DNA of 64,000 bases from Marinobacter alexandrii (lineage in GTDB: Bacteria; Pseudomonadota; Gammaproteobacteria; Pseudomonadales; Oleiphilaceae). Each line of letters opens with the position of its first letter. Positions within the stretch are counted from its first letter, which is position 1. Shown here piece after piece: positions 1 to 8,532 of this stretch. Position numbers and translations under genes: made by a program. The notes beneath the pieces are model-generated. The model had not been told where the DNA came from and searched no databases. It saw nothing but the letters and a program-made list of their open reading frames with translations. The DNA is taken from assembly GCF_005871205.1 (NCBI RefSeq), contig NZ_SWKM01000013.1, forward strand, positions 496,001 to 560,000. The letters run 5' to 3'.

Positions 1-684
1 ACGCTTGTCGGCCCCGGTGAACGCGCCGGCTTCGTGGCCAAAGAGCTCGCTCTCAATCAGGTTTTCCGGCACTGCGCCGCAATTGATGGCGACAAAGTTG
101 TGGGCGCTGCGCTGACTGTTTTCATGAATATAACGGGCCAACGCGTCCTTACCGGAACCGGTTTCACCGTGCAGCAAGACACTGGCGGAGATGTCCAGTA
201 CCGGGTCGATGGTGGACATCACCCGCTGCATGGTCGCGGATTCGCCCAGCAGCCTAGGCCCAGGGCGCGCCAGATGCTTTAACTGGGCCTTCAGGCGCCG
301 ATTCTCGAGTGCCAAATGCCGCTTCTCCAGCGCGTGTCGCAAGAGTTCGATTAATTCCTCATGGTCGAACGGCTTTTCGATGAAATCGTAAGCCCCCTGC
401 TGCATCGCGGATACCGCGGTACTGATGTCGCCCTGGCCGGTCAGGATAATTACCGGAATGGCGTCGTCCAGCTCGCGCACCCGATCCAGCATGGCCAGGC
501 CATCCATGCCCGGCATGTTGTAATCGCACAGCACCACGCCCTCGTAGTCGGCAGTGATGGTCTCAAGGGCCGAGGCTGCGTCCTCAAAACAGGCGACCGC
601 CAGCTCCTCCAACGCAAAGGTCTGGCTGATGGCCTTCCGGATGTGTGGATCATCATCCACAAAGATTACCGAAGGTTCTGTCAT
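1..684 (-). CDS. dctD: C4-dicarboxylate-type sigma-54 response regulator DctD (C-terminus outside window)
   Basis: This is an NtrC-family activator that takes phosphate from the adjacent sensor kinase and opens sigma-54 promoters by ATP hydrolysis. The 228 visible residues hold a receiver domain with an acidic pocket near residue 10 and a phospho-acceptor Asp54 in a CDYNMPGMDG context. The start of the AAA+ domain follows, with Walker A GETGSGKD and the sigma-54-contacting GAFTGA loop right at the window edge. The rest of AAA+ and the Fis-type helix-turn-helix lie beyond base 1. The ATG overlaps the kinase stop codon (ATGA), so the two are translationally coupled. The Dct name rests on family resemblance and the partner gene; the signal could be another organic acid. 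Confidence 0.88.
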   Translation of the reverse strand, partial: MTEPSVIFVDDDPHIRKAISQTFALEELAVACFEDAASALETITADYEGVVLCDYNMPGMDGLAMLDRVRELDDAIPVIILTGQGDISTAVSAMQQGAYDFIEKPFDHEELIELLRHALEKRHLALENRRLKAQLKHLARPGPRLLGESATMQRVMSTIDPVLDISASVLLHGETGSGKDALARYIHENSQRSAHNFVAINCGAVPENLIESELFGHEAGAFTGADKR

Positions 685-2495
685 TCCATGGTCTCCCGTT
701 TTTTCAGGGTCAACACAAACTCCGCGCCGGGGCCGTCGGACCGGTTGTGCCCGGTCAACCGGCCGCCCAGGGCATCAACAATCTGGCGGGAGATGGACAA
801 ACCGAGCCCAAGCCCCTGCTTGACGGACTTGGTCGTGAAGAAAGGCTCAAATATCTGCTCGCTGTTGCCGGGCAGACCCGAACCGTTATCCCGCACCACA
901 CACTGCCAATGCTCGCCCTGGTCCTCGATGTCGATGCTGATCCGGGGCTGGTCCCGGTCTTCGACCGCCTGCACCGCGTTGGCCAGAAGATTAACCATCA
1001 CCTGCTCGATGCGGATCAGGTCACCGTGACACAGGACCGGCTGCTCGGGCCGATGCCAGTGGATTTCGACACCGCCACTGCTGGTCTGGGCCTTGATGAT
1101 CTTGAGCGCGGCATCGATGGGCTGGCACAGATCCACCACCGACGGTGGGCCCTCGGACTTGCGGGCGAACACCTTAAACTGCCGGGTCAGCTCGGACATC
1201 TTGTCACACAGGCTGACAATCTCCTGCAGGTTAGCATCCACCATCTCGGTGGCGCCCTTGTCCAGAAACTTGCGGCTGTTGCGGGCGTACGTCTGAATCG
1301 CCGTCAACGGCTGGTTCATTTCATGGTTCAAGCCCGCCGACATCTGCCCCAGCACCGCCAGCTTGGCCGCCTGAATCAGTTCTTGCTGGGTCTCCCGCAG
1401 CTCGGTCTGGGTGCGCTCCCGCTCCTGAATCTCTTCCAGGAGTTTTTCATTGGAGCGTTCCAGGTCCACCGTACGCTCGGCGACACTGCGCTCCAGCTGC
1501 TCGCCCCGCAGCGCCAGTTCCGCCTCCCGCCGGTACCGCTCGCGCAGATACAGCCAAGCCAGCAGCCCCCCGAAGAAAACTGCCAGACCGACGCCCACGA
1601 AGGCCAGCCGCATCCAGACCACCGACTGAGTACTGACCATCACTTGCAGGGTCCAGTCCAGTCGAGGCAGAGCCGTACGAACACTGAGGTAATCGCCCCC
1701 CTGTCCATCTTCCAGTATCCTGATTTTGCGGGATTGTTCGGACAGGCCCCAAGGCCGCCCCAGCGGTTGAAACTGGATCGGCGCCAGTTCCCGATTGGGA
1801 TAGCGTTGGCGAGCGACTTCCCCCACCTCGGCACCTGCATCAGGCTGGAAATCCCGGTAAAGCCAGCGTGATTTGCTGGCCAGAAAGCTGATCCCCGACG
1901 GATCCAGCACCACCATCTCGGCCTCGGTCAGGGACGACGGCCGGTGCCACTGGGATTCCAGCTCGTGCACCAGGACTTTCACCGCAATTACACCCAGAAT
2001 TTCTCCTTCCGGGCTCCAGATCGGATGGGAAAAATACAGGCCTCGCACGCCGGACATCAGTCCCAGGGCAAAATAGACCGCGGAATCACCGGTCGCTATA
2101 GCCTCGGAAAAGTACGGACGAAAAGAGAAATTGCGACCGACAAAACTGTCGTTCTGCTGGTAGTTGTTGGCGGCGATGGTCAGGCCGGAGGTGTCCATCA
2201 GGTAGACATCGGAGCTGCCGACGATGGTGGCCATTCGCTGCATTTCCTCATTGGCCAGCAGGATCAGTTCCGGGTTGTCGGGGTAGCGCAGCGCGTCTTC
2301 CAGCAGTGGGTGTTCGGCCATCAGCTCGGGGATCGGCAGGTAGCGGTTCAGCTCATTGGCGACCAGTTGGCGGTAACGAAAAGATTCTTCGAGACTTTCC
2401 TGTTCGACCTGTCGATAACCCACCCAGCCGCCAAGGGTCCAGGCCAGTACCAGGGTCAGAACAAGCAGTGCGATCGCACCAATCCGGTAGGGCAT
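681..2495 (-). CDS. dctB: DctB-type membrane sensor histidine kinase
   Basis: This 604-residue sensor kinase should phosphorylate the DctD-type regulator encoded just downstream. It has a first membrane helix at about residues 5-26, a periplasmic double-Cache sensing domain to about 290, and a second helix at about 296-317. A coiled-coil linker (320-380) follows, then an HisKA H-box with His391 in NHEMNQPL. The ATPase domain shows an N-box (MVNLLANAVQAV) and glycine-rich G boxes (DNGSGLPG, GLGLGLSIS). Motifs in the Cache domain such as GRNFSFRPYF resemble those of C4-dicarboxylate sensors. It lies downstream of the TRAP genes on the same strand, so it probably senses the transported substrate. 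The identity of that ligand is inferred. Confidence 0.9.
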   Translation of the reverse strand: MPYRIGAIALLVLTLVLAWTLGGWVGYRQVEQESLEESFRYRQLVANELNRYLPIPELMAEHPLLEDALRYPDNPELILLANEEMQRMATIVGSSDVYLMDTSGLTIAANNYQQNDSFVGRNFSFRPYFSEAIATGDSAVYFALGLMSGVRGLYFSHPIWSPEGEILGVIAVKVLVHELESQWHRPSSLTEAEMVVLDPSGISFLASKSRWLYRDFQPDAGAEVGEVARQRYPNRELAPIQFQPLGRPWGLSEQSRKIRILEDGQGGDYLSVRTALPRLDWTLQVMVSTQSVVWMRLAFVGVGLAVFFGGLLAWLYLRERYRREAELALRGEQLERSVAERTVDLERSNEKLLEEIQERERTQTELRETQQELIQAAKLAVLGQMSAGLNHEMNQPLTAIQTYARNSRKFLDKGATEMVDANLQEIVSLCDKMSELTRQFKVFARKSEGPPSVVDLCQPIDAALKIIKAQTSSGGVEIHWHRPEQPVLCHGDLIRIEQVMVNLLANAVQAVEDRDQPRISIDIEDQGEHWQCVVRDNGSGLPGNSEQIFEPFFTTKSVKQGLGLGLSISRQIVDALGGRLTGHNRSDGPGAEFVLTLKKRETME

Positions 2496-2589
2496 AGGGC
2501 CGGTTCCTAAAAAACAGCTAGAGTAGCGCCCGGAACCGGGCCGAACAACCGCAGCGAGTGCGACTGCCCTGCCCGCTCCGGGCCGACCG

Positions 2590-4785
2590 TCAGGCCGGCG
2601 CCACCCTCACGGCGCGCTGGCGCTGCATCAGGAACGCCAGTACGGCGAGGCCGATACCGGCCAGATCGGTCCAGATTCCACCTTCAATCATCATCAACGC
2701 GGCAACGATGAGCAGCACGCGGGTTACCCAGGGCGCCGACACCCGGGCAAACCAGCCCAGCACACCACCGGACAACATGTACACGCCGAAGGTGGCAGTC
2801 ACCAGGGCCCGTGCAATCTCGAACCAGCTGGCATCCATCAACAGCGCACTGTTGTAGAAGAACATGAACGGAACGATGAACGCGGCAATCCCGATACGGA
2901 ACGAGGCTACCGAGGTTTCCATGGCGTTGGCACCGGAGATACCGGCCGCCGCGTAGGACGCCAGCGCCACCGGCGGCGTGATCGCCGACACCACCGCAAA
3001 GTAGAACACGAAGAAGTGCGCGGTGAGCGGTTCAATGCCCAGCTGGACCAGACCCGGCGCAACTACTGACGCTGCGACGGCGTAGGCGGCCGTGGTCGGC
3101 ATGCCCATACCCAGCAGAATCGAGATGAACATGGCAAAGATCAGCGCCAGCAGGTTACTGGCAGCAGCCACATCCAGAAGCAGCACCGAGAAGCGCGCAC
3201 CGACACCGGTCAGGGAGATAACGCCAACGATAATGCCGGCGGCAGCACACACGACAATGATCTGAACCGCCATGTAGGACGCGATCTCAAAGGCCCTGAG
3301 GATGGACTTGAGACCCATCTTGTGAGGCGAGATCCAGCTCACCACTGCGGCAGACACCGTCGCCAGAGTACCGGCCCGAATCACCGAGTATCCCTGGAAC
3401 AGGGCCACAATCAGGATAACAATCGGAATAAACAGATAGGCCTGTTTGGCCAGCCGCTTCAGGTTCGGCAGCTCGTCCTCGCGCATGCCGCGCATGCCCA
3501 GCTTCTTGGCTTCAAAATCCACCATGAAGTACACCGACGCGAAATACAGAATAGCGGGGATAATCGCGGCAATGGCAATTTCGGTGTACGGGATGCCGGT
3601 AATTTCGGCCATGATGAACGCGCCCGCGCCCATGATCGGCGGCATGATCTGGCCACCGGTGGAGGCGGCTGCTTCCACCGCGCCAGCGGATTTCTTGCTG
3701 TAGCCCACCTTCTTCATCAGCGGGATGGTCAGCGACCCGGTCGATACTACGTTACCGGCACTGGTGCCGTTGATCATGCCCATCAGGCCGGAGGCGAAGA
3801 TGGCAACCTTGGCCGGGCCACCACGGGAGCGACCGGCGGCGGCAAAGGCAAAGTTCACAAAGTAGTCACCCACTTTTGAGGCCTGCAGAAAGGCCGCAAA
3901 AATGATGAACAGGATGATGTAGGTGGACGATACCGCCGTGGTCGGCCCAAGGATGCCGGCGTCGGTATAGACCTGACTGAAGAAACGCTGAACCGACAGC
4001 CCGGGATACCCCAGAAACCCGGGCAGGTACGGGCCGGCGAAGACGTAAACGAGAAACACCAGGCCGATAATCACCAGGGCCATTCCGGCCACCCGGCGGG
4101 TCAGCTCCATGATCAGGGCCGTACCAGCAATGGCTGCAAACGAGATGCCGATAGGCGCAAACGAGGTGCCCGTGGACATGCGCATGGTGGTGTTATAAAC
4201 CACCAGGAAATAGGCCGCGACGGCAATGGAGCACACGATCAGAACCAGATCAGGTACGCTGAACCGGGAGCGCTCGCGCTGGTGGAACCAGGACATGACG
4301 ACACCAAGTCCGGTGGCCGCCAGCAGGGGCCAGCCAAAATGCCAGGTTTCCAGTTCCACCGGGATCCGCAGGGTACCGCCCTGCACCATCTGATAGAACG
4401 AGAACGTCTGGTACAACGCGTACAATGCCGGAAGCAGCGCTGCTGCACCGAACCAGGTGGTCCAGCGGTGACGGGCTGAACCCTCTTCAGCAGAAACAAA
4501 ACGGGCGCCGGCAAACAGTATAAAGCCCAGCACCAGCGCACCCGCGATGTGTACGATCCGGAACGACCAGGTTTCCAGCGGTGCGATGTTCAGAGAGTAC
4601 AAATGGAACGCCGAATAGACAATGGCCAACAACGTTACGAATTTCAGGAGTCCGCCTTCGAACAGCCGGCGGTTGGCCTCAACCGGCTCCTCGTCCACAT
4701 CGTGCGCCAGCATATGGTCTTCTTCAGGCATGGCCGTGTCGGCAGACTGGGGATGGTCGGTTTTGGAAGTGTGTTCTGTGGTCAT
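2590..4785 (-). CDS. TRAP transporter fused permease (DctQ-DctM fusion, 4TM/12TM)
   Basis: This is the integral membrane part of a sodium-coupled TRAP importer. It is 731 residues long, with the small four-helix DctQ-like module fused in front of the large DctM-like channel, the arrangement typical of TAXI-TRAP systems. A charged cytoplasmic head of about 45 residues comes first, followed by many hydrophobic helices. The central part carries DctM signature stretches such as GLMGMINGTSAGN, PPIMGAGAFIMAE and GMGMPTTAAYA. An AGGG element sits just before the ATG. It follows the binding-protein gene after a gap of about 90 bp that contains two strong hairpins, and precedes the sensor kinase. Substrate is unknown; relatives import dicarboxylates, glutamate or other organic acids. 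Confidence 0.93.
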   Translation of the reverse strand: MTTEHTSKTDHPQSADTAMPEEDHMLAHDVDEEPVEANRRLFEGGLLKFVTLLAIVYSAFHLYSLNIAPLETWSFRIVHIAGALVLGFILFAGARFVSAEEGSARHRWTTWFGAAALLPALYALYQTFSFYQMVQGGTLRIPVELETWHFGWPLLAATGLGVVMSWFHQRERSRFSVPDLVLIVCSIAVAAYFLVVYNTTMRMSTGTSFAPIGISFAAIAGTALIMELTRRVAGMALVIIGLVFLVYVFAGPYLPGFLGYPGLSVQRFFSQVYTDAGILGPTTAVSSTYIILFIIFAAFLQASKVGDYFVNFAFAAAGRSRGGPAKVAIFASGLMGMINGTSAGNVVSTGSLTIPLMKKVGYSKKSAGAVEAAASTGGQIMPPIMGAGAFIMAEITGIPYTEIAIAAIIPAILYFASVYFMVDFEAKKLGMRGMREDELPNLKRLAKQAYLFIPIVILIVALFQGYSVIRAGTLATVSAAVVSWISPHKMGLKSILRAFEIASYMAVQIIVVCAAAGIIVGVISLTGVGARFSVLLLDVAAASNLLALIFAMFISILLGMGMPTTAAYAVAASVVAPGLVQLGIEPLTAHFFVFYFAVVSAITPPVALASYAAAGISGANAMETSVASFRIGIAAFIVPFMFFYNSALLMDASWFEIARALVTATFGVYMLSGGVLGWFARVSAPWVTRVLLIVAALMMIEGGIWTDLAGIGLAVLAFLMQRQRAVRVAPA

Positions 4786-4812
4786 GATAAACCCTGCTTA
4801 CAGGAATACTGT

Positions 4813-4864
4813 CGTCGGCCTGAAGCCGACGGCATCCAGGGCGGGCCACCTAAGCGGCCCGCCC
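4813..4864 (-). other. Two intercistronic hairpins between binding protein and permease
   Basis: Two hairpins lie between the two TRAP genes. One has 9-bp perfect arms at 4839-4847 and 4856-4864 with an 8-base loop. The other has 7-bp arms within 4813-4831. There is no T-run on the minus strand, so I read them as RNA-stabilising or partial-attenuation structures. Such structures commonly keep the binding protein in excess over its permease. Confidence 0.6.
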
Positions 4865-4876
4865 TGTCGGCGATGG

Positions 4877-5857
4877 TTACTGCTTGATGCTGCCGTCTTC
4901 GATCGGGTAACCGTTCTCGTTGAACCAGCGAGCGGCACCCGGATGCCAGGGCAGTACGTTGTTCTTGCTGTAGTTCTCAGGAACCGAGTTGCGAGCTGCC
5001 TTATGGATGGAGACCATCTTGTCGTTGTTCTCCATGGTCAGCTTGGTGATTTCGTACACGAAGCTCTCGGGCATGTCGCAGTTCACCATGGCGAAGTTCC
5101 ACATGGACACCACGCGGGATGACTCGTTCAGGGACTGGTAGGTATCGGCCGGAATAGTGAACTCAGAGACCGGGAAGTTATCAGTGATCTTCTTGGCCTC
5201 GGCGTCGTTCATGCCAATGATGTTGACGTCGGTCTGTACTTCCAGCTGACTGACCGCCGGAATGGGGATACCAGCAGCAAAGGCCACTACATCAATCAGG
5301 CCATCCTGGAGCTGACCACCGAGGTCAGACCAGCTGCCGTTGCGGCGCTCGAAGTTTACGCCCAGGGTTTCCATCATCCGTGGGAAATAGGTATCGGAAG
5401 TTGAACCGGCCGGGCCGAAACCGATGGTGGCACCATCTGGAATCTCATCGATGGAAGTAATGCCGGAGCTGGTCAGTGCGGTAACCGAGAACGGCGTCTC
5501 GTACATCGGGAACATGGCACAGACATTATCCATGTTCATGCCCGGTGCCAGCGGACTTTTGCCCTCCATGGACTCACGAGCAGGGCCCATGGTAGTCAGG
5601 CCGAATTTCAGGTCGCCGGTGTGCACCAGCGCCATGTTCTGCATGGGGCCGCCGGTGATTTCAGCACCACCAGACACGCCCAGGTTCTCCGCAACAAAGT
5701 TGGCCCAACCCGAACCATAGGCGAAATAGGTGCCGCCCTGACTGGCGGTACCCACGGTAAAGCTCTCCGGCCATCCGGAACGGTCTTGCGCAAATGCGGT
5801 TGGTGCAACAACGAGAGTGGAGGCGAACGCGGCCGCCATCACGGCTTGGGTCTTCAT
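4877..5857 (-). CDS. TAXI-family TRAP transporter substrate-binding protein
   Basis: This periplasmic receptor delivers substrate to the fused permease encoded next. I start it at the ATG at 5857 (326 residues), which has GGAG eight bases upstream. An in-frame ATG at 5878 would only add seven residues. A Sec signal peptide occupies about residues 1-23, ending TAFAQ. The mature protein opens with FTVGTASQGGTYFAYG, the hallmark of TAXI receptors as opposed to DctP receptors. The lobe segment DEIPDGATIGFGPAGSTSDT is also typical. The gene has a sigma-54 promoter and enhancer-like palindromes upstream, so it is probably the first gene of an inducible operon. The ligand cannot be read from sequence. 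Confidence 0.92.
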   Translation of the reverse strand: MKTQAVMAAAFASTLVVAPTAFAQDRSGWPESFTVGTASQGGTYFAYGSGWANFVAENLGVSGGAEITGGPMQNMALVHTGDLKFGLTTMGPARESMEGKSPLAPGMNMDNVCAMFPMYETPFSVTALTSSGITSIDEIPDGATIGFGPAGSTSDTYFPRMMETLGVNFERRNGSWSDLGGQLQDGLIDVVAFAAGIPIPAVSQLEVQTDVNIIGMNDAEAKKITDNFPVSEFTIPADTYQSLNESSRVVSMWNFAMVNCDMPESFVYEITKLTMENNDKMVSIHKAARNSVPENYSKNNVLPWHPGAARWFNENGYPIEDGSIKQ

Positions 5858-5935
5858 AGAGGGTGCTCCCCGTTTCATTTTGTTTGTTGGGTGCTTATTA
5901 GAGCCATCAGAAAGACCAACGGCTTCAATCTAGAC

Positions 5936-5951
5936 AGCAAGGAGCAGACCA
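5936..5951 (-). promoter_or_regulatory. Sigma-54 promoter of the TAXI-TRAP operon
   Basis: Read on the minus strand the site is TGGTCTGCTCCTTGCT. It has GG and GC doublets at exactly the -24/-12 spacing and matches the sigma-54 consensus TGG-N9-TTGCW. A start of transcription near 5925 would leave a leader of about 70 bases before the binding-protein ATG. Confidence 0.82.
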
Positions 5952-6013
5952 GTTAATAAAAATTCTTTAAAACCAACACTCTACTAAAACAAACGGGCTT
6001 TCCCTGCTGAAAA

Positions 6014-6065
6014 ATGGGTGAATGTCCACCCATAAAATTCAAGCAATGGGTGGGTATTCACACTC
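6014..6065 (-). promoter_or_regulatory. Tandem palindromic enhancer-like sites upstream of the sigma-54 promoter
   Basis: The site at 6014-6033 is a perfect palindrome, ATGGGTG-N6-CACCCAT. A second, weaker copy at 6046-6065 has the same left half and a degenerate right half. The copies are 32 bp apart, about three helical turns, and lie roughly 90-140 bp upstream of the predicted transcription start. This geometry suits two dimers of an NtrC-type activator, most simply the DctD homologue encoded in the same locus. Confidence 0.68.
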
Positions 6066-6115
6066 AGTGTAGAACGGATTGGGAGACTCGTAAGGCCGGA
6101 GGTCGGGCTTGAGAT

Positions 6116-6541
6116 TTACCATCGTCCCTGTAGGGTTGCCACCAGGCGACGGCCACCGGAGTCGTCCCGGTGCTCGCACAGGTAGATCCCCTGCCAGGTG
6201 CCCAGGGCCAGTCGGCCATGATTGACCGGCAGGATCAGTGAGGGGCCTATGAGGATAGTTTTGATGTGGGCAGGCATGTCGTCCGGCCCCTCCGCGACGT
6301 GCTGGTAGTGCGGCGCGTTCTCGGGAACCATGACGTTGAAATGCCGCTCCAGGTCGCCGCGGACATCGGGATCGGCATTTTCATTGACCGCCAGCGACGC
6401 CGAGGTGTGCTGCAAGAATAGATGCAGCAGCCCCACTTCGCAGTTGCTCAGGTTGGGCGCCCGGGCCAGGACTTCATTGGTTACCAGGTGGAACCCCCTT
6501 GGCAGAGGTTCCAGGTCAATAAATGTCTGATCCCAGATCAT
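6116..6541 (-). CDS. YjbQ-family protein (UPF0047; secondary thiamine-phosphate synthase type)
   Basis: This 141-residue protein belongs to the small YjbQ/UPF0047 beta-fold family. Some members show weak thiamine-phosphate synthase activity, but their main role is unknown. Family motifs include LHLFLQHTSASLAVNENADPDVR and the C-terminal half around GTWQGIYLCEHRD, whose His and Glu residues likely form the active site. I chose the ATG at 6541 because GGGAGG lies about seven bases upstream; the longer frame runs back into the preceding gene. It begins 13 bases after the AstE-like gene and is the last gene of the RimK operon. Nothing in the sequence ties it to ribosome modification apart from this placement. 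Confidence 0.88.
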   Translation of the reverse strand: MIWDQTFIDLEPLPRGFHLVTNEVLARAPNLSNCEVGLLHLFLQHTSASLAVNENADPDVRGDLERHFNVMVPENAPHYQHVAEGPDDMPAHIKTILIGPSLILPVNHGRLALGTWQGIYLCEHRDDSGGRRLVATLQGRW

Positions 6542-6554
6542 CGTTAGCCTCCCG

Positions 6555-7622
6555 TCATTTCTGGTTTTCGTCCCACGGGTGCACCGGCACCACATCATCG
6601 GCCAGGTCCGACTCATAACTGCTACGGAAATGCTTCATGGCGGCTTCGGCTTCACCCAGCTCGTCAAAGCGTGCGATGTGGTAAATCGCCTCGCCCTCGT
6701 TGACCAGCGGCAGGTTGTTGACGCAGATAACGATGCCAGAACAGGGTGACAGCACCGCGTTTTCTGACTCGCCAAACGGATCAGCCACCATCGCCAGCTT
6801 CTGGCCTTTCCGAACCCTCTGCCCGAGCCTCGCCACCGGGCGCATGATGCCGTCAATATCGGTGCGCACCCACTGGGAGTTGGCGGCAGTTTCCGAGCGC
6901 GACTTAGGGGCGCCCGGGCCCTTCTTGGCCGGAATCATTTCCAGCTCCCGCATCACTCGAATCACGCCTTTCACGCCGCTGGAGATAACCACCTCGTCGA
7001 ACCGCAGGGCTTCGCCGCCCTCAAAGGTGATAACTGGAATGTCCTGGGAATCGGCGTAGGCCCGGAGGCTACCGTCCCGCAGACCGGCGTTGATGATGAT
7101 GGGAGCACCAAAAGCCTCAGCCATGCGAATGGTTTCCGGGTTCTTCAGCTCGGCCCGAATCTGGGGCAGGTTGAAGCGGTGAATCGCGCCAGTGTGCAAA
7201 TCGATAATGTGCGACACGTTCTCCATGATCTGGGTGCGCAAAAGGTAGGCGATGCGACCACCCAGCGAACCGGATTCAGTGCCTGGAAAACAACGGTTCA
7301 GATCCCGTCGGTCCGGCAGGTAGCGAGTGCGCTGTACGAAGCCGAAGATATTGACAATCGGCACCGCCACCAAAGTGCCCCGCAGATGACGCAGGGCCGA
7401 GTTCTTCAGTACGCGACGAACAATTTCCACGCCATTGATCTCATCGCCGTGAATGGCTCCACACACCATCAGGACCGGGCCGGCCCGACGGCCGTGCACC
7501 ACCTCCACCGGGATATGCAGCGGCGTGTGGGTATACAGCTTGGCGACCGGTACTTCCACGGTGCGCCGGGTGCCGGCCTTTATCTCGTAATCGGCAATAA
7601 CGAAGGGGGCGCGTGCTGCCAT
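6555..7622 (-). CDS. Succinylglutamate desuccinylase/aspartoacylase-family zinc carboxypeptidase
   Basis: This 355-residue protein has the M14-like AstE/AspA fold, which hydrolyses amide bonds next to acidic amino acids. The zinc ligands are visible as His58 and Glu61 (HGDE) and His143 (DLHTG), with the family DRRDLNR motif at about 104-110. The C-terminal third looks like the beta-rich appendage of this subfamily. It starts one base after the rimK stop and precedes yjbQ by 13 bases. AstE-like genes beside RimK-type ligases are a recurrent pairing. I infer that it may trim glutamate or a related tag added by RimK, but a role in small-molecule metabolism is equally possible. Confidence 0.85.
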   Translation of the reverse strand: MAARAPFVIADYEIKAGTRRTVEVPVAKLYTHTPLHIPVEVVHGRRAGPVLMVCGAIHGDEINGVEIVRRVLKNSALRHLRGTLVAVPIVNIFGFVQRTRYLPDRRDLNRCFPGTESGSLGGRIAYLLRTQIMENVSHIIDLHTGAIHRFNLPQIRAELKNPETIRMAEAFGAPIIINAGLRDGSLRAYADSQDIPVITFEGGEALRFDEVVISSGVKGVIRVMRELEMIPAKKGPGAPKSRSETAANSQWVRTDIDGIMRPVARLGQRVRKGQKLAMVADPFGESENAVLSPCSGIVICVNNLPLVNEGEAIYHIARFDELGEAEAAMKHFRSSYESDLADDVVPVHPWDENQK

Positions 7623-7623
7623 C

Positions 7624-8532
7624 TCAGCCGCCCCCGCCCTTGGTTCGGGTTTTCCAGGGCTTCTGGTTCTTTTCGGTCCAGTTGATGATCATGCCGGCAA
7701 TGTTTTTGCCTGTGGCATTCTCAATCCCCTCCAGGCCCGGTGACGAATTCACTTCCATCACCAACGGCCCACGGCTCGACCGCAGCAAGTCGACACCGGC
7801 AACGTTCAGGCCCATGGACTTGGCGGCCATCACCGCAGTGCGACGCTCTTCTGGAGTAATACGCACCAGTGAAGCACTGCCACCGCGGTGCAGGTTGGAG
7901 CGGAATTCCCCTTCCGCGCCTTGACGCTTCATGGCGGCAATCACCTTGTCACCGATAACAAAGCAACGAATATCGGCACCGCCCGCCTCCTTGATGAACT
8001 CCTGCACCAGGATGTCGGCCTTTAGCCCCATAAACGCTTCGATCACACTTTCCGCAGCCTTACGGGTTTCCGCCAGCACCACACCAATGCCCTGGGTGCC
8101 TTGCAGCAGCTTGATGACTACGGGGGCGCCCCCCACCATTTTCAGCAGCTCGGGTACGTTGTCCGGCTTGTTAGCAAAGCCGGTCACCGGCATGCCTACG
8201 CCTTTCCGGGCCAACAACTGCAATGAACGCAGTTTGTCCCGGGAACGGGTAATGGCCACTGATTCGTTCAGGGGAAACACGCCCATCATTTCGAACTGGC
8301 GCAATACCGCCGTACCGTAAAAGGTAACCGAGGCGCCAATACGGGGAATGACCACGTCGTACTCTTCCAGCACTTCCTCGTGGTAATGGATCTGGGGCTT
8401 TGCCGAGGTAATATTCATGGAGCAATGCAGGCAATCAATCACCTGCACGTCGTGACCCCGATTGATGCCCTCTTCCACCAAACGACGGGTGGAGTACAGA
8501 TTTTTGTTGCGCGACAACACCGCAATTTTCAT
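7624..8532 (-). CDS. rimK: Ribosomal protein S6--L-glutamate ligase RimK
   Basis: RimK is an ATP-grasp ligase that adds glutamate residues to the C-terminus of ribosomal protein S6. The 302-residue sequence aligns with E. coli RimK nearly end to end. Shared stretches include PRIG near 63-66, SRDKLRS near 97-103, the ATP-binding Lys141 in [22 protein letters not shown] near 210-218, and the metal-binding Glu260 and Asn262 in [13 protein letters not shown]. The C-terminal tail, rich in lysine and glycine, differs from E. coli. The ATG overlaps the rimB stop (ATGA), and the stop is one base from the next start, so the whole set is co-translated. The S6 substrate is encoded at about 44 kb. Confidence 0.96.
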   Translation of the reverse strand: MKIAVLSRNKNLYSTRRLVEEGINRGHDVQVIDCLHCSMNITSAKPQIHYHEEVLEEYDVVIPRIGASVTFYGTAVLRQFEMMGVFPLNESVAITRSRDKLRSLQLLARKGVGMPVTGFANKPDNVPELLKMVGGAPVVIKLLQGTQGIGVVLAETRKAAESVIEAFMGLKADILVQEFIKEAGGADIRCFVIGDKVIAAMKRQGAEGEFRSNLHRGGSASLVRITPEERRTAVMAAKSMGLNVAGVDLLRSSRGPLVMEVNSSPGLEGIENATGKNIAGMIINWTEKNQKPWKTRTKGGGG

